The position numbers were made by a program, and so were the translations under genes. Shown piece by piece: positions 1 through 11,116 of a stretch of 64,000 nt of DNA; within the stretch, counting starts at the first letter, position 1; each line of letters begins with the position of its first letter. This stretch comes from Gymnothorax reevesii (taxonomy: Eukaryota > Chordata > Actinopteri > Anguilliformes > Muraenidae). The stretch is from the NCBI GenBank assembly GCA_029721435.1, contig CM056583.1, forward strand, positions 77,503,120-77,567,119. The letters run 5' to 3'. The notes under the pieces were generated by a model, which saw only the letters and a list, made by a program, of their open reading frames with translations, made no database searches and was not told the DNA's origin.

Positions 1-754
1 AAGGGGTGTACAAAAAAAGGCCAGAATTGAAGATTCATTATATAAACTGCATTAGGGTAACTACAGTGTACCAAAAAACATCCAAGTGAACCTGCATAAC
101 CAACGAGTTACGGGAAAATTAATCTCTTGGGGATGCGCGCTGCATCACAGGTATTACTGTCAAGAGCTTAACAGAGAAGAGAATGTGGTAAGCATACCAA
201 TTAAGGATAGAATAAGTCCACAATAGATAAACAGCCAGTGCAAAAGGAGATTGTACCACGTGGAGGCACATAATCTCCAATAAAAAAAGGCTCCTGTAGA
301 TTGCAATGAGATGAGTCAATTCAGTTTAATACAGTCAACTGCAATCCAGCAATCCAGGTGTATTGATGATTTATGTATGAGATGTGGGCTTTTGACTGCA
401 CTCATATCTATGAGAACAAAGATTCACGCTTAGTTTTTCAAGGCACTGTTTGAGACTGCATATAAATTAAAAACATCCTGAAAATCCTAATCTTTAAATT
501 CTTATTGCCCCCCCAAATAAAAAAAATTAAATGAATAAGGAGAATATTGCATTGACTTGCCAGAAATGAACCCTCTAAAATCCTGAATTACAAGCAAATG
601 ATCTGAAATTGCAGCATGATACAGGATAAGCATGCATCACTAATTCATTCAATTATATCAGGGATTTTCCTCTGTACTGAAGATGGAATTAAAAGTATTT
701 GAGAAGAAAATCTCATTAAGCAATGAGATAACGAGGATCCCTTTATGACATCTC
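1..754. other. gene-free AT-rich sequence
   Basis: No coding region, RNA gene or named repeat was recognised. The sequence is AT-rich and carries short homopolymer runs. Every open frame here is short and unlike any family I know. Confidence 0.5.
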
Positions 755-963
755 ATTCACTTTCATTTTCCATGGTAACATATGTTATGGAGCAAACAGC
801 ACTAATGTCCTTCTGAAACAGGTTCAATTATTGAATGCCATAATAATCATTATAATTATTATTATCATTATTATTATGGCATTCTATAATTGAACCTGTT
901 TCAGAAGGACATTAATGCTGTTTGCTCCATAACATATGTTACCATGGAAAATTAAAAGTGAAT
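755..963. repeat. long near-perfect hairpin (foldback MITE)
   Basis: Two arms of about 93 bases (755-847 and 871-963) are reverse complements with only a few mismatches. They enclose an AT-rich loop of about 23 bases made of ATT/ATA triplets. The left arm reads CATGGTAACATATGTTATGG and the right arm carries its complement. This is the form of a foldback-type MITE or a very recent inverted duplication. There is no coding capacity. No clear target duplication could be read at the edges because the flanks are AT-rich. The family is not identified. Confidence 0.85.
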
Positions 964-3083
964 TATTACTATTATTATTTTTATTATTATTTGTAAGTAT
1001 AATTAGTCGAATAATTCGTAATATGTACCACTAAAATTCTCACACCTGGCTTTGAAAGGCACTGTCTTTGCCGTTAAGCCAATCCAAATTGCAGGAAGAG
1101 GCCCTGTTGATCCTATCCATGCACAGATGCAGTAAATTCAGAATTGGTATGCAAGTAATCAATGTCCCAAAGAACTCTATTATGACAATCATGAATCACA
1201 TTTATGAGAGGACTGGAGGGATATGGAGTAATAAGCAGCTTCACAGTTATGAAAGTGAAATAGCACTTCTGTAATTACAAAAATATAGATCAAATCTCCT
1301 CTCAATGCCCAGTGACTGAACAACACAATGCGTTAAGTCCAAAATATCCTTGCGCAATAATATTGTAAAGAAATAAAAACTAAAATAATAATCCCCCACA
1401 GGACAGACCCAAAGGACTGAAATAGAAATAAGAGTTTAAGGAAGCGTGGCTTTTAAAAAAAAGGTCAGCGCTTGATTTGGAAATCAGTGTGATGACTATT
1501 GACTGCCAGCGAGGCTCACTATGCTATGATAACTATGATAATGTGAAATATACAGCTTTCTGCATTTCTTGCGGCAAGGAACATGCACAGCTGTAGGTAC
1601 TGATGATTGATTTTAAATTCATTTCATGCGACAAACCTTCACGATATACTAATAACTGATTATTATTATAATACAACTACAAATTATTCAAGAGAATGTT
1701 ACAAAAGCTTCTGAAGATACATTCAGGGAAGGGCGTGCACCGAAGAAACTCAAGACAGACGCAGATTAAGAATTTTACAACAAAACCTTTGATATGAAAT
1801 GAAGCATTTTTCAACTTCCAATGAGACAAATATTTCAGCATTTCAACAAAACTGTAAAAATCCAAATGTGGAGATATTTAATTCGGAATGTTACATAGCT
1901 GTATTGCAATCCTTGGTTCATACTTACAATCACATACGCCATCGTTCCATGAAAATGTGAGCACCTCTGAATTACGTAAAGACAGCGAGAGGAATGTGTT
2001 TGACAACTTGTACAAGGCAAAGCCAGAATATCCCATCATATTCAAAGGAGGTTTTGCAGGGTACAGACAAAGTTACCCACAACCCAATTTGAACCATCTT
2101 CTGGTTATATGTACCTACTTATGGGACTGTCCATAAAATAGATTTGAAAAATTACATTTTCATACAGGAAGTAAACTGTGACCTATTTAGTGATTTGAAG
2201 ATTTTTGTGGGGCAAGGCCTTGAAAAGTCCATATTTCAACCCATATATGATTTTTCCGAACAAACAGATGACTTTTTTTATGGCTACACAACAACATGAC
2301 GGAGATTTTGATACCAAACATAAGTAAAAAGGAAAAAAACTGAAGAGGTTTCAGACAATTTTCCATTGAAAAATGCATCGGTGTTGATGCAAAACGTAAA
2401 GTTCTTCTTGAAAAACAACCAGGTTCCTATGAAAACACACCTAAGATATTTTAACAAAAATTGCGTCATATAATTGGCTAAATAATGTAATAAAATGATG
2501 TGAGTGTCTAATAATGCTAAATAATGAGTGTCGGTAAATTGCGAGACCGGTAACATGGATCTAGCTTGTGAAAATTGGAACCATCCCTGTATTTAGAAAT
2601 TATTACTATTTCCCATGGGTGTCAAAATAGGTCACTAAATAATAAACATGGAATACTTCTTATAGATACTTATCCAAACTAAGAGTCTTAGTGTATATGC
2701 ACATAATTGAGAAAACATTGGTCTTCCGGATCATTCTGGATCATAACTACAATACATCTGAAACGCATTTGTCCTTTAAAGATAAGACAAATATCGATTG
2801 TTACTATATATAGTATATAGTTGTACATTATTTTATTAGGATAGAATAACACTTTCAGCATCACCTGTAATTGTGATAAGATCAGTAAACAATGGTGTAT
2901 TCAAGCCATTTTTATTATATTCTACATATTTCTCAGGAAAGCCATACAGATGTTTTCATAAACTGTTGTGTATTGTATCGGTTCAATATCTCCCAGGCCT
3001 TGTTTTTACTCCACTGAGCAAAGTGCAGTGTGCGCTTGTGGTCATACTTCAATAATTTTGTCAACCACAAAGCATTTCCTACC
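964..3083. other. gene-free sequence
   Basis: ATT-rich microsatellite-like tracts lie at 964-1000 and near 1660. The rest shows only short open frames without recognisable domains. I see no repeat family or gene. Confidence 0.45.
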
Positions 3084-3215
3084 CAGGGGTAGGGAACCTT
3101 CTCCAGAAAGAGCCACTGTGGGTGCAGGCTTTCATACCAACCAAGCTGCTACACATCTGATCAAGGCCCTTAACAAACATTCCAGAGGTTGATTAGTAGA
3201 ATCGGGTGTGTAGCT
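3084..3215 (+). repeat. hAT-type MITE fragment
   Basis: The segment starts with CAGGGGTAGGGAAC and continues with text resembling the common fish repeat that reads 'cagaaagggccggtgtgggtgcaggctttc'-like, here near 3100-3140. CAG at the end followed by GGG is usual for hAT elements. The opposite end was not found, so this is probably truncated. The family assignment comes from memory of fish repeats, not from a search. Confidence 0.45.
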
Positions 3216-3393
3216 TCGTCTATAGACATACAATATTGAGATCGATATAAAATCCAATCAAGATCAGCCAATACCTTTTACATATGGGAAAGTGGTAATT
3301 AAATTGCTCTTTAGATCTGTGACCCAATTATAGAGGTTTCTAAAAATCATGGCATCATGACAACATTATGAAAAGGACAAACATGTCATATTA

Positions 3394-3910
3394 CAGCCCC
3401 AATTCCAAAAAAGTTGGGATGCTGTGTAAAAATTAAAATAAAAACAGAATGCAATGATTTGCAAATGTCATAAACTTACATTTTATTCACAATAGAACAT
3501 GAACAACATATCAGATGTTTAAAGTGAGACATTTTTCCATTTTGTGAAAAATACTAGCTCATTTTGAATTTGATGGCAGCAACACATCTCAAAAAAAGTT
3601 GGGATAGGGCCATGTTTTGTCATTGTGTTTATTATCCTTTCTTCTTTTAACAACAGTCTGTAAACGTCTGGGAAGTGAGGAGACCACTTGCCGAAGTTAT
3701 GGGAGAGGTCTGTTGTCCCACTCTTGTCAGATGTAGGATTCTAGCTGCTTAACAGTCCTGGGTCTTCTTTGCCGGATTTTACACTTTATGATGTAAATGC
3801 CAAATGTTTTCTATTAGTGAATGGTCAGGACTGCAGGTAGGCCAGGTCTACTGCAAAGCCATGGTGTTCTGATGGATGAAGAATGTGGTTTGGCATTGCA
3901 CAAAATTTTT
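3394..3910. mobile_element. Tc1-related element, one end only
   Basis: The sequence begins just after a TA at 3392-3393 with CAGCCCCAATTCC followed by AAAAAAGTTGGGATGC. It is closely similar over about 200 bases to the element starting at 25311. After about 3600 the two diverge, so the interior differs from the transposase-bearing copy. Text resembling a widespread fish repeat continues to about 3910. No matching inverted end was found downstream, so the element is truncated or rearranged. The shared end suggests a non-autonomous derivative mobilised by the same transposase, which is an inference. Confidence 0.65.
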
Positions 3911-6652
3911 TAAAAATCATACGATGTGTGTGAATGCCCCTTAAATGAGCCGTGTCACGATTACTGCCCATGCTCAGAACTTTGAACATTCTTAGCCTAT
4001 ATAAAGACACCAAACAATGTGAATCTGCTTGACTGCAGGTCATAATTTGATTTCACCGCTGCCAACCCATCTTCGTTTTGCATTGTATTTATATATTTTA
4101 GCATTGCCGCATCTGGCGGGTCAGACTTGCAAATTAATAGCATAACACGCAGACCCTCAAGGGTGTGAAATACAAAACCGCAATCGGTGGAAGAGATCTA
4201 AAGTTGATTTTTTAGTGTTCCCAAAAAATTTCCTCCTGTACAATGAATCTAAATCATGATGCTACGTTATGTGAAAATCAAGTTCTATATGTGAAGGCGT
4301 TAAATTGGGCCAGAACTGTCTGAGGATCAGCTCCGGCACAAGGGTCTTTATTTTTCTGTGTTTGGGGCTATGCCTCCGCTCATGGGTATACATTCTACTG
4401 AAAAATCAGATCAGTTAGTTGTCGGCAGTCTATCAGGCAGGACTGGTGGATAGTAACAATAGGGAGAAATAGGTCATAAACTGACTAGTTTCATGACAGG
4501 ATGTAAATTGTTCTGATATTCTGCTTAAACATTTTCATCGCAAATTCCTGTTAACCATTAACATTACTGGTCAACAAAGCTAGCCAGCGCGATGGATATT
4601 TAAACAATGTTAGCATTACCAGGATGTTCATGGTTTGAAGAGAATATTGAAGCAACTCATATTTACACGATGGCTGTTGATGATGCAGGCTAGTTTGACC
4701 ATTTCCTAGCTATATAATTAATTCATTTAAAAAAAAACTACAGTAGTTTACAGTTTTTGTCAGGCCTCTCAGAAACAGCACTTCATTAAATGTGAGCATA
4801 TTGCAGGGCTGGACCAGCATTTACAAAAGTACATTCATTCAACTTGGGACCTATGATTTTAGTTGCTCAGGCATTATGCTTTTTATATTTATAAGTTATC
4901 TGTGGAAATTAGAGGATTCATTCATTTAAGGATATGAAACAACCAGCTGTTTTGCAAGGGCATCTAGCTAGTTTTTTTCCAACTTTCGTAGAACAAGTGC
5001 TAGTACTCCGGCAAGAGTTTGGGGAATCATCCAGTGCTCACAAGAAGCAAATAATCTGGTGCCTTATTCACAAATTGCTCTGAAATTTGCTCGTTAAGAA
5101 AGGCTTAAGAGGGAGTTACGAGGACTTTACTAGAACTTTGAGGGCCCACTGAGTGATATTCATGAAGCAGTCATAACATGCTCTTACCACTATCTTGATT
5201 TACATGTTTGTTAAATAAGATTTGGGTGTTGGTGCCGTTGATTCGCTGACAGTATTGCGCAAGCCATGAGTTATTTAAGCTGAAGTGCACATAAAACAGT
5301 ACACTGCAGTGTAATAGGGCAGTGGCTCTCAAACTTTTTCTGTCATTCCCCACTTCTTTTTTTTGGGGGGGGGGGGGTCTTTGAAGCCCACCTGTCTCTC
5401 ATCGACCCAGCAATAACATCAAATTACAAATAAATTCAATAATAGAGGAAATAATAAATTCTGTTACAACCTTGCATCAAATAACTTGAAAAATAGAGAA
5501 AATAAAAGTGTTATCATGTTGTAACTTTGTTTCATTTTGCCATTTTGCAATACCTGCAAAAAACATTAATAAAAAGGCAAGGAATAGGAACAAGTCAATT
5601 CTAATGATTCAATTGATTGATTCTTTTACATGTATGTGAACTGAAATGGATTGCCCGTAAATTATAAGGAATTCCAAAACTATGCAGATTATGGATTTAC
5701 CAATAAAGTTAAATGGATTTTTAAATCCAGCCATGAAGCGTAACTGGTTAAATTAGCCGTGAAACGTACAAATGTACCTGGTTAAATCAGCCGTGAAGCG
5801 TAGCTAGTATTGGAATCATAAGTTTGGTCTGTCAGCATTAACACAATAACATCAGAGCCATTTTGGATTCAGCCTTAAATGCATGTCACTAGCTGGAATG
5901 GAAAAGAAACCTTGGGTCCGAAGATGGGTATGATAGGAGCTATAGATTATGTTTATCATTATTATACATTTTAATCGAGCCATACCTCATGCAGTTGCCT
6001 TGCTGTCATCGTGGCTGGTTCAATTCCAGATTTCTCTATTGAGAAAAACAACGTATTATTAGATGTTGTTAATTATTGGAAGCTATTTATTTAGCCCTGA
6101 AAGAGCACATGAACAAACACCACGGTAAACAAACAACAACCAGATGCTTCTTTTCTTAGTACGGCACAATTTGCTGAGCTTCTGTTCATCATGTGTACAC
6201 AACATATAGACTGTATTAAACATAATATGGTCTGGAAAAAGTATCAGTTGCTTACTTACAAACGCAATATAAATTATGAAGAACAGCTTGCTTTTCAAGG
6301 CTGCACTTGCACTTACTGGACTTCACCTGTCATGGTTTTTGGAGGCTTTGAGCGCTTTCTTTGTTTGCTCTCGTTCGGGACAATATCGGTTTGCCCACTA
6401 TCGGATTCTTGGGCCAGCAGGCATTAATTGGGGGGTGTCGCCCGGATTCTATTTAAGCCCTGGTTCTGCCTCACTGCTCTTGCTAGAGTGTCAGTCTTAT
6501 GTTTGCACTTTAGCTGGTAAGGTCTCTAGTAAAACAGTTGTTGAGGTACGTCTACAAGAATCTCTCTTCCTACATCTCATCATCTGATTTACAACAGTTT
6601 TGCGCTACATCAGATTGCTCCTATTAGGATACAATTAGTCCATGCAAACAGA
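3911..6652. other. gene-free sequence with minor repeats
   Basis: No gene was recognised. A MITE-like start (CAGTGGCTCTCAAAC) lies near 5322, followed by a 13-base G run. Three loose tandem copies of a motif around GCCGTGAAGCGTA and TGGTTAAAT lie at 5727-5806. A GC-richer patch at 6290-6600 includes CTATTTAAG, which could be an LTR promoter, but no LTR ends are visible. Confidence 0.4.
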
Positions 6653-6660
6653 GGGAGGAC
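6653..6660 (+). repeat. left target-site duplication of the hAT element
   Basis: The octamer GGGAGGAC occurs here and again at 11109-11116, directly outside the two inverted ends of the transposon. An 8-bp duplication is the signature of hAT insertion. The exact match argues that both element ends are correctly placed. Confidence 0.8.
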
Positions 6661-9600
6661 TGGCGGAGCAAGTTGGGCGTGGGCCCGGGGCGGGACATAT
6701 GACTGGGCCCTTTAAGGTTGACCTGACAGAAGTAGCTGAGCCGCTGACTGAGGTGCTGCAATGCGCACCTGTGCCACGGTGACGCACTAGAGTATCAATG
6801 CCATTGAGTGGACTTTGTCTTTTTCTCAGAGTTTGAGCACTTCGACATTTTGTATTAATGAAAACACATTACGACAAGGAAGTTGTAATTGTGTTAAGTA
6901 GATTGGCTGTACAAAATGAGGGTGATGCATATGTTTTGGAATTAATGAGATGCCGTAATGAGAGTGCTTTTATAGGCTAGTCAACAAATTCATCTCAAAC
7001 TGCTGGAAAAAATTGTGGTCAAATTTATCTCCCACGTGGAAACACATGTACCAGACGGGCATAAAAATAACTAACAGCCTAACCTATGTCTTGCTTTTTT
7101 CAAGTTGCAAAATTAATGTGCACCATAATTATGAATTGCTTCTTTTATAGCTTTTAAAGTGCATATAAATTGTCATCACAAACAGGTGAATTAAAAGGCA
7201 ATAATGGAGGAAAAAAAGTGGGCCTATAACTATAGAAACAGGACCCGTTATGCTCTCAAATTACAGCGAGGTTTTCAGGCTTACACCACGTGAAAAGCAC
7301 ATTTTGAGCAATTAGAAAAAGAAGAGGTAAAATCATTTGGGCATTGGCATGTTTACCGAGCCTTAAATCCGTGCGTAAAGCCAGTGCGTAAAACTAACTG
7401 CATGTCGTATTTATTGGACACCAACAGTTACCACCTTAGTTTAAAATAACAGCAAAAAGATGAACAAAGAAGAAGATTGCAACGTAGAGGCACAAGTTAT
7501 TCAAATATTATTTCAATGAGATGTTTGAATTGGGGAACATTGGGCTAATGCGCTTAGCAAACTCGTCTCGTCTGATGCATAGCCTATATCGTCCAAAGTC
7601 CATAAAAATAAAGTGCACGAAACAACCAGCTAGTAGCATGTCCATATAGCTCTGCTCATGCTTCAGTGTGTAAAAAGGCCGTGCATAAAGGCTGCATGCG
7701 GCACTATTTGAAGGGAACACGACGGGCCTTGTGCTCTGCAAACTCGTCGATTATGTTTTGTATGTCCATCTTCTTCGCTCTATCACTTTCAATAGATAAA
7801 ATGGCAAGTCCACTCAGTCGTTCTTCTCCCACACTGCTACGCAAATGATTTTTAATGATTTTCAATTTGGAAAATGAACGCTCACAGCTTGCAACAGTGA
7901 CAGGCAGTGTCAGGAATAAAATGAAAGCGGTGCAAACCTCACTAAAAGCAGAGGTCAGAGCAGAGTGGTTAACAAGCAGCACTTTAGCCAAACCAGCAAC
8001 AGTATCAGTGTCTTTAATCTTGTCCCTGAAACAACTCCTGAAAGAAAGAAGCTGGGCGGGGAAGCTGGGCGCGATGTCCCGTTGATATTTCTCACATAGC
8101 CGCTGGGCATCATGGACTAACTCCTCATCCCCTGTTTGGACCAGCGTGCGTGGGTGAATAGCCTCAAACGTATGCAATGTTGCATTTAGACTAGTGAATC
8201 TTTCAGAGAGTTGGTGGATGATTGTGTCAAGACAGGAATTGAAAATATTTACACGAAAGTGGCTTTCTGCGTCAGCGAGGCGGCTGTCTTCAGAGAGTTC
8301 GTCAAAGTGACACTTGACTTTTCTGGCCCTGGTTTCTTCAAATTTAGTTTGTGAACATTTTTCAGCCTGTGTCAGAGCAGCCGACTTTGCATCTTCAAAT
8401 TTTCCCCTGAACTCAGTCAAAATACTGATGGCATTTTGCAGGAGGGCAGAGGCTTTCATAATATCTGCGTCCTTGGCTTGAAGCATGTGGGAGGCTGCGT
8501 TTACGCACTCAAGAATTTTAGATTGAATGTGGACTAAAAATACAAATGAGAATTTACTTATGGCATTCTTAAGTGCATTAGCCTCAGCACGCTCTTCTTT
8601 TTTGTCATTCGTAAGTGATATTTTGACAAGAGTTTTCATTATGTCACCATATCTGTGCCTTAGCGCAAAGAGCGCATCATGTCTGGATGACCAGCGAGTG
8701 GGACACAGGCGCTTCAAGGTCAGAGTGCTTTCTGATGTTTTTGTTTCACAGAGGAGTGCCCATCTTTTGATACTGTGGCCAAAGAATGTGTATACATTTT
8801 CTACAATGTCGTAGAATTGTTGAACACCAGGAATACTCTTTACAGAGTCATTTAGAGCAAGGTTTAAATTATGAGCTGCACGATGTACATACTGTGCAAG
8901 TGGCTCTCGTTCACGTATTCTAGTTTGCACGCCAGAATAAACGCCGCTCATGTTCGCAGCCCCGTCATAGCCCTGACCCCGGCATTTTGACAAATCAATT
9001 CCGTTTCTTTCCATCGAGCTCAGGATTTGTTCCTCTAGTTCTGCCGCATATGAGCCCACAGTTGATTCAAAACCAATGAACGATTTGTTGATTTTAACAT
9101 CTGTTATGACATCCATTTCATTTTTCACCACATTTACATAACGGTACACTTGACTCAGTTGATCTATTTTTGATAGATATATCTTGTGTTGTGTCCATGA
9201 TGATAGAAAAAAATGGGGCGTCGTTGATGTCAAGAATGATGTAATTTTTTACTTGTTGAGATAAAATGTATATTATTTCATCTTGAATGTGGTGACTTAA
9301 ATATTTTGTTGAGCCCTCTGGGCGCTTAATGAGCTCACGCAGAACAGGGTCATAATGGGCCAATCGTTCAATTATAGACAAAAAATTACCTGCATTTCCT
9401 TGACCCAAAACTTCCCTATGTCCTCTGAATGCCAGGTTACATGAAGCTAGGGTAAGTGTAACATTTACAATGCGCTCAAGTACGCCTCTCCAAAATAATG
9501 CCTCATTGCGCACATTCTTTTCCATCTCTGCATCGATGGTACTGTTCTTTTTCCACTGTTCGTATACAACACGTGCACTGAGATGTGTTTGTGTCACACG

Positions 9601-11108
9601 AATCACACGATGATTCGTGTCTGTCTATTTTAATTGAAATGTGCTTCCAGTCCTTTATCCCCGTTACCCACTTGCTATTATAAAAAGGGGACTTTCGGTT
9701 TGCAAAAAGCCAGCAGGGCTCGCAGTAGCAACTGTCCAAAGTCGGGGAATAGCACAGCCAGCCTCGGGGAAGTTTCATTCCAGCTTTAGTGGTGGAGGTG
9801 TAATACTTTTCTGAAAAGCACCTGCGGTTTTTATCAAGAGGAAATGGACCTTTGGGTTTGCACGGTCCCATCTTAAGAATGAATCTTTTTGTGTCAGCAT
9901 CCTCTATGTTTTCTCCAAAATTGGCACGGTCAGTCGGAAAAGCCTGGTTCGGTCGAGATGGGGGGGTTGTAGAACTTGCGGGAACGCGGACCTGGGACCT
10001 GGCCGCCTGCATCCGCATCCTCACTCTCCAGCGTAGAGGAAGAATAGGGCAAGGGCAACTGATCTGGCGATGCTGATGCGGAAAGGGCCATTTCCATTCC
10101 ATCGCTACATGCCAAGGAAAAAAGATAATCCGTGTAAATGACTCTCAAGGCTACAGTATTTAAGGCTATTCCATGTTCGATCTCCACTAAATTATGTAAT
10201 TTTTCTTGCACTGATTTTGAGATGGGTCTACCTGTCAGTGTCGAGCCCGGTGGGAGAGGAAGGTTGGTCAGGGCTGGGCACTCGGCTAGGCTCTGGCCTG
10301 GTGGAGTTAGCAGGTGCTTCGCTGTTATACCGCCGGCAAAAAATGAATGGGAATGGGAATGAAAAATCACTTCTGGACAATGGGCCACTTATTTTTACAG
10401 CAGCAATGGCGTGATAGCGTATAAACTGTTGTGTTAAGCTATGTCGTCCTACCTGTCATTATCACATCCGTTGTGATCAGTCTCAGCTTGCTGCTTTTGG
10501 TGCACATGTTGCTGATCTCCAGCTGAACGAGCAAAATTAGTATACAGCTTAGGCAATTTTGCCTTTTCCCGTTCCCTATTTTCTTAATCTTTTCGTTTCG
10601 CTGCCCCACTTTTATGTTTAGCGTTCATCATTTTTTCTACCGTATAGCTTTGCTAGGCCCAGAGACGCTTGACTATGAATTTCATTGGACGGTACGCAAC
10701 GCCAAAGGGCTCATGGGAATGTCCTAGATAATATTTTAAAATAAATTACAAATGATTTAGTTTTAATTATTGAACATTTTTATTATAATGTAAAAAGTGT
10801 TCTGAATTGTTAAAAAAAAAAAGTGTACAACAGCAACACCCTGACAGAGACGGGTATAGCCGAAGGTAACGGTTATACATTTGATGCTCTTCCAACCAAA
10901 CAAAGTCGAAACCTCTTGTGCCAAGGAAGGGCGTGACTTGCACAAGTGAGGGCTTGATGCGTGGGCATCAAGGGGCCCACAACCGCCCGTGGCAGATGAA
11001 GATATATATCACATCTTATAAAGTAAAAACTGGTACCCTCTCCCTGGGCCCCTGCGTGCCTGAGCCCGGGGCATGTTGCCCCGCACGTCCCCCTGTAACT
11101 CCGCCCCT
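6661..11108 (-). mobile_element. full-length hAT DNA transposon, 4.4 kb
   Basis: The element is bounded by the exact 8-bp repeat GGGAGGAC. Its right end, read inwards, is AGGGGCGGAGTTACAGGGG. Its left end is TGGCGGAGCAAGTTGGG, so both share a GGCGGAG core at the termini. The inverted ends are G-rich and imperfect, as usual for hAT elements with CAG-GGGCGGA termini. The transposase gene runs on the minus strand from about 10631 to 7704. It leaves about 1 kb of 3' untranslated sequence on the left and about 0.5 kb of leader on the right. Both ends and the target duplication are present, so the insertion itself is structurally complete although its gene is broken. Confidence 0.85.
7704..10631 (-). 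pseudogene. hAT transposase, ZMYM1-like, three exons, inactivated
   Basis: hAT transposases cut and paste their own element in the nucleus. Three exons can be read on the minus strand. Exon 1 (10631-10453) encodes a basic start ending in a GT donor. Exon 2 (10321-10232) is Pro/Ser-rich. Exon 3 (10104-7704) is the main body. All three share splice phase, each junction splitting an AG-C codon. Exon 3 carries a TTF-type zinc finger region (motif CYCEPCWLF), a DUF4371-like segment and the RNase H-like core: MDTTQDIS, then CRGQGYDGAANMSG, then CPTRWSSR. It ends with the hAT dimerisation block (SCERSFSKLK). The usual hAT acidic residues in these motifs appear kept. Breaks are an in-frame stop at 10584-10586, a frameshift at a 7-G run (9960-9966), one near 9600-9608, and one at a 5-T run (9167-9171). 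The last reading frame is 509 codons long, ending at 7704. Confidence 0.85.
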
Positions 11109-11116
11109 GGGAGGAC
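11109..11116 (+). repeat. right target-site duplication of the hAT element
   Basis: GGGAGGAC matches 6653-6660 exactly and lies directly outside the terminal CTCCGCCCCT. Confidence 0.8.
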
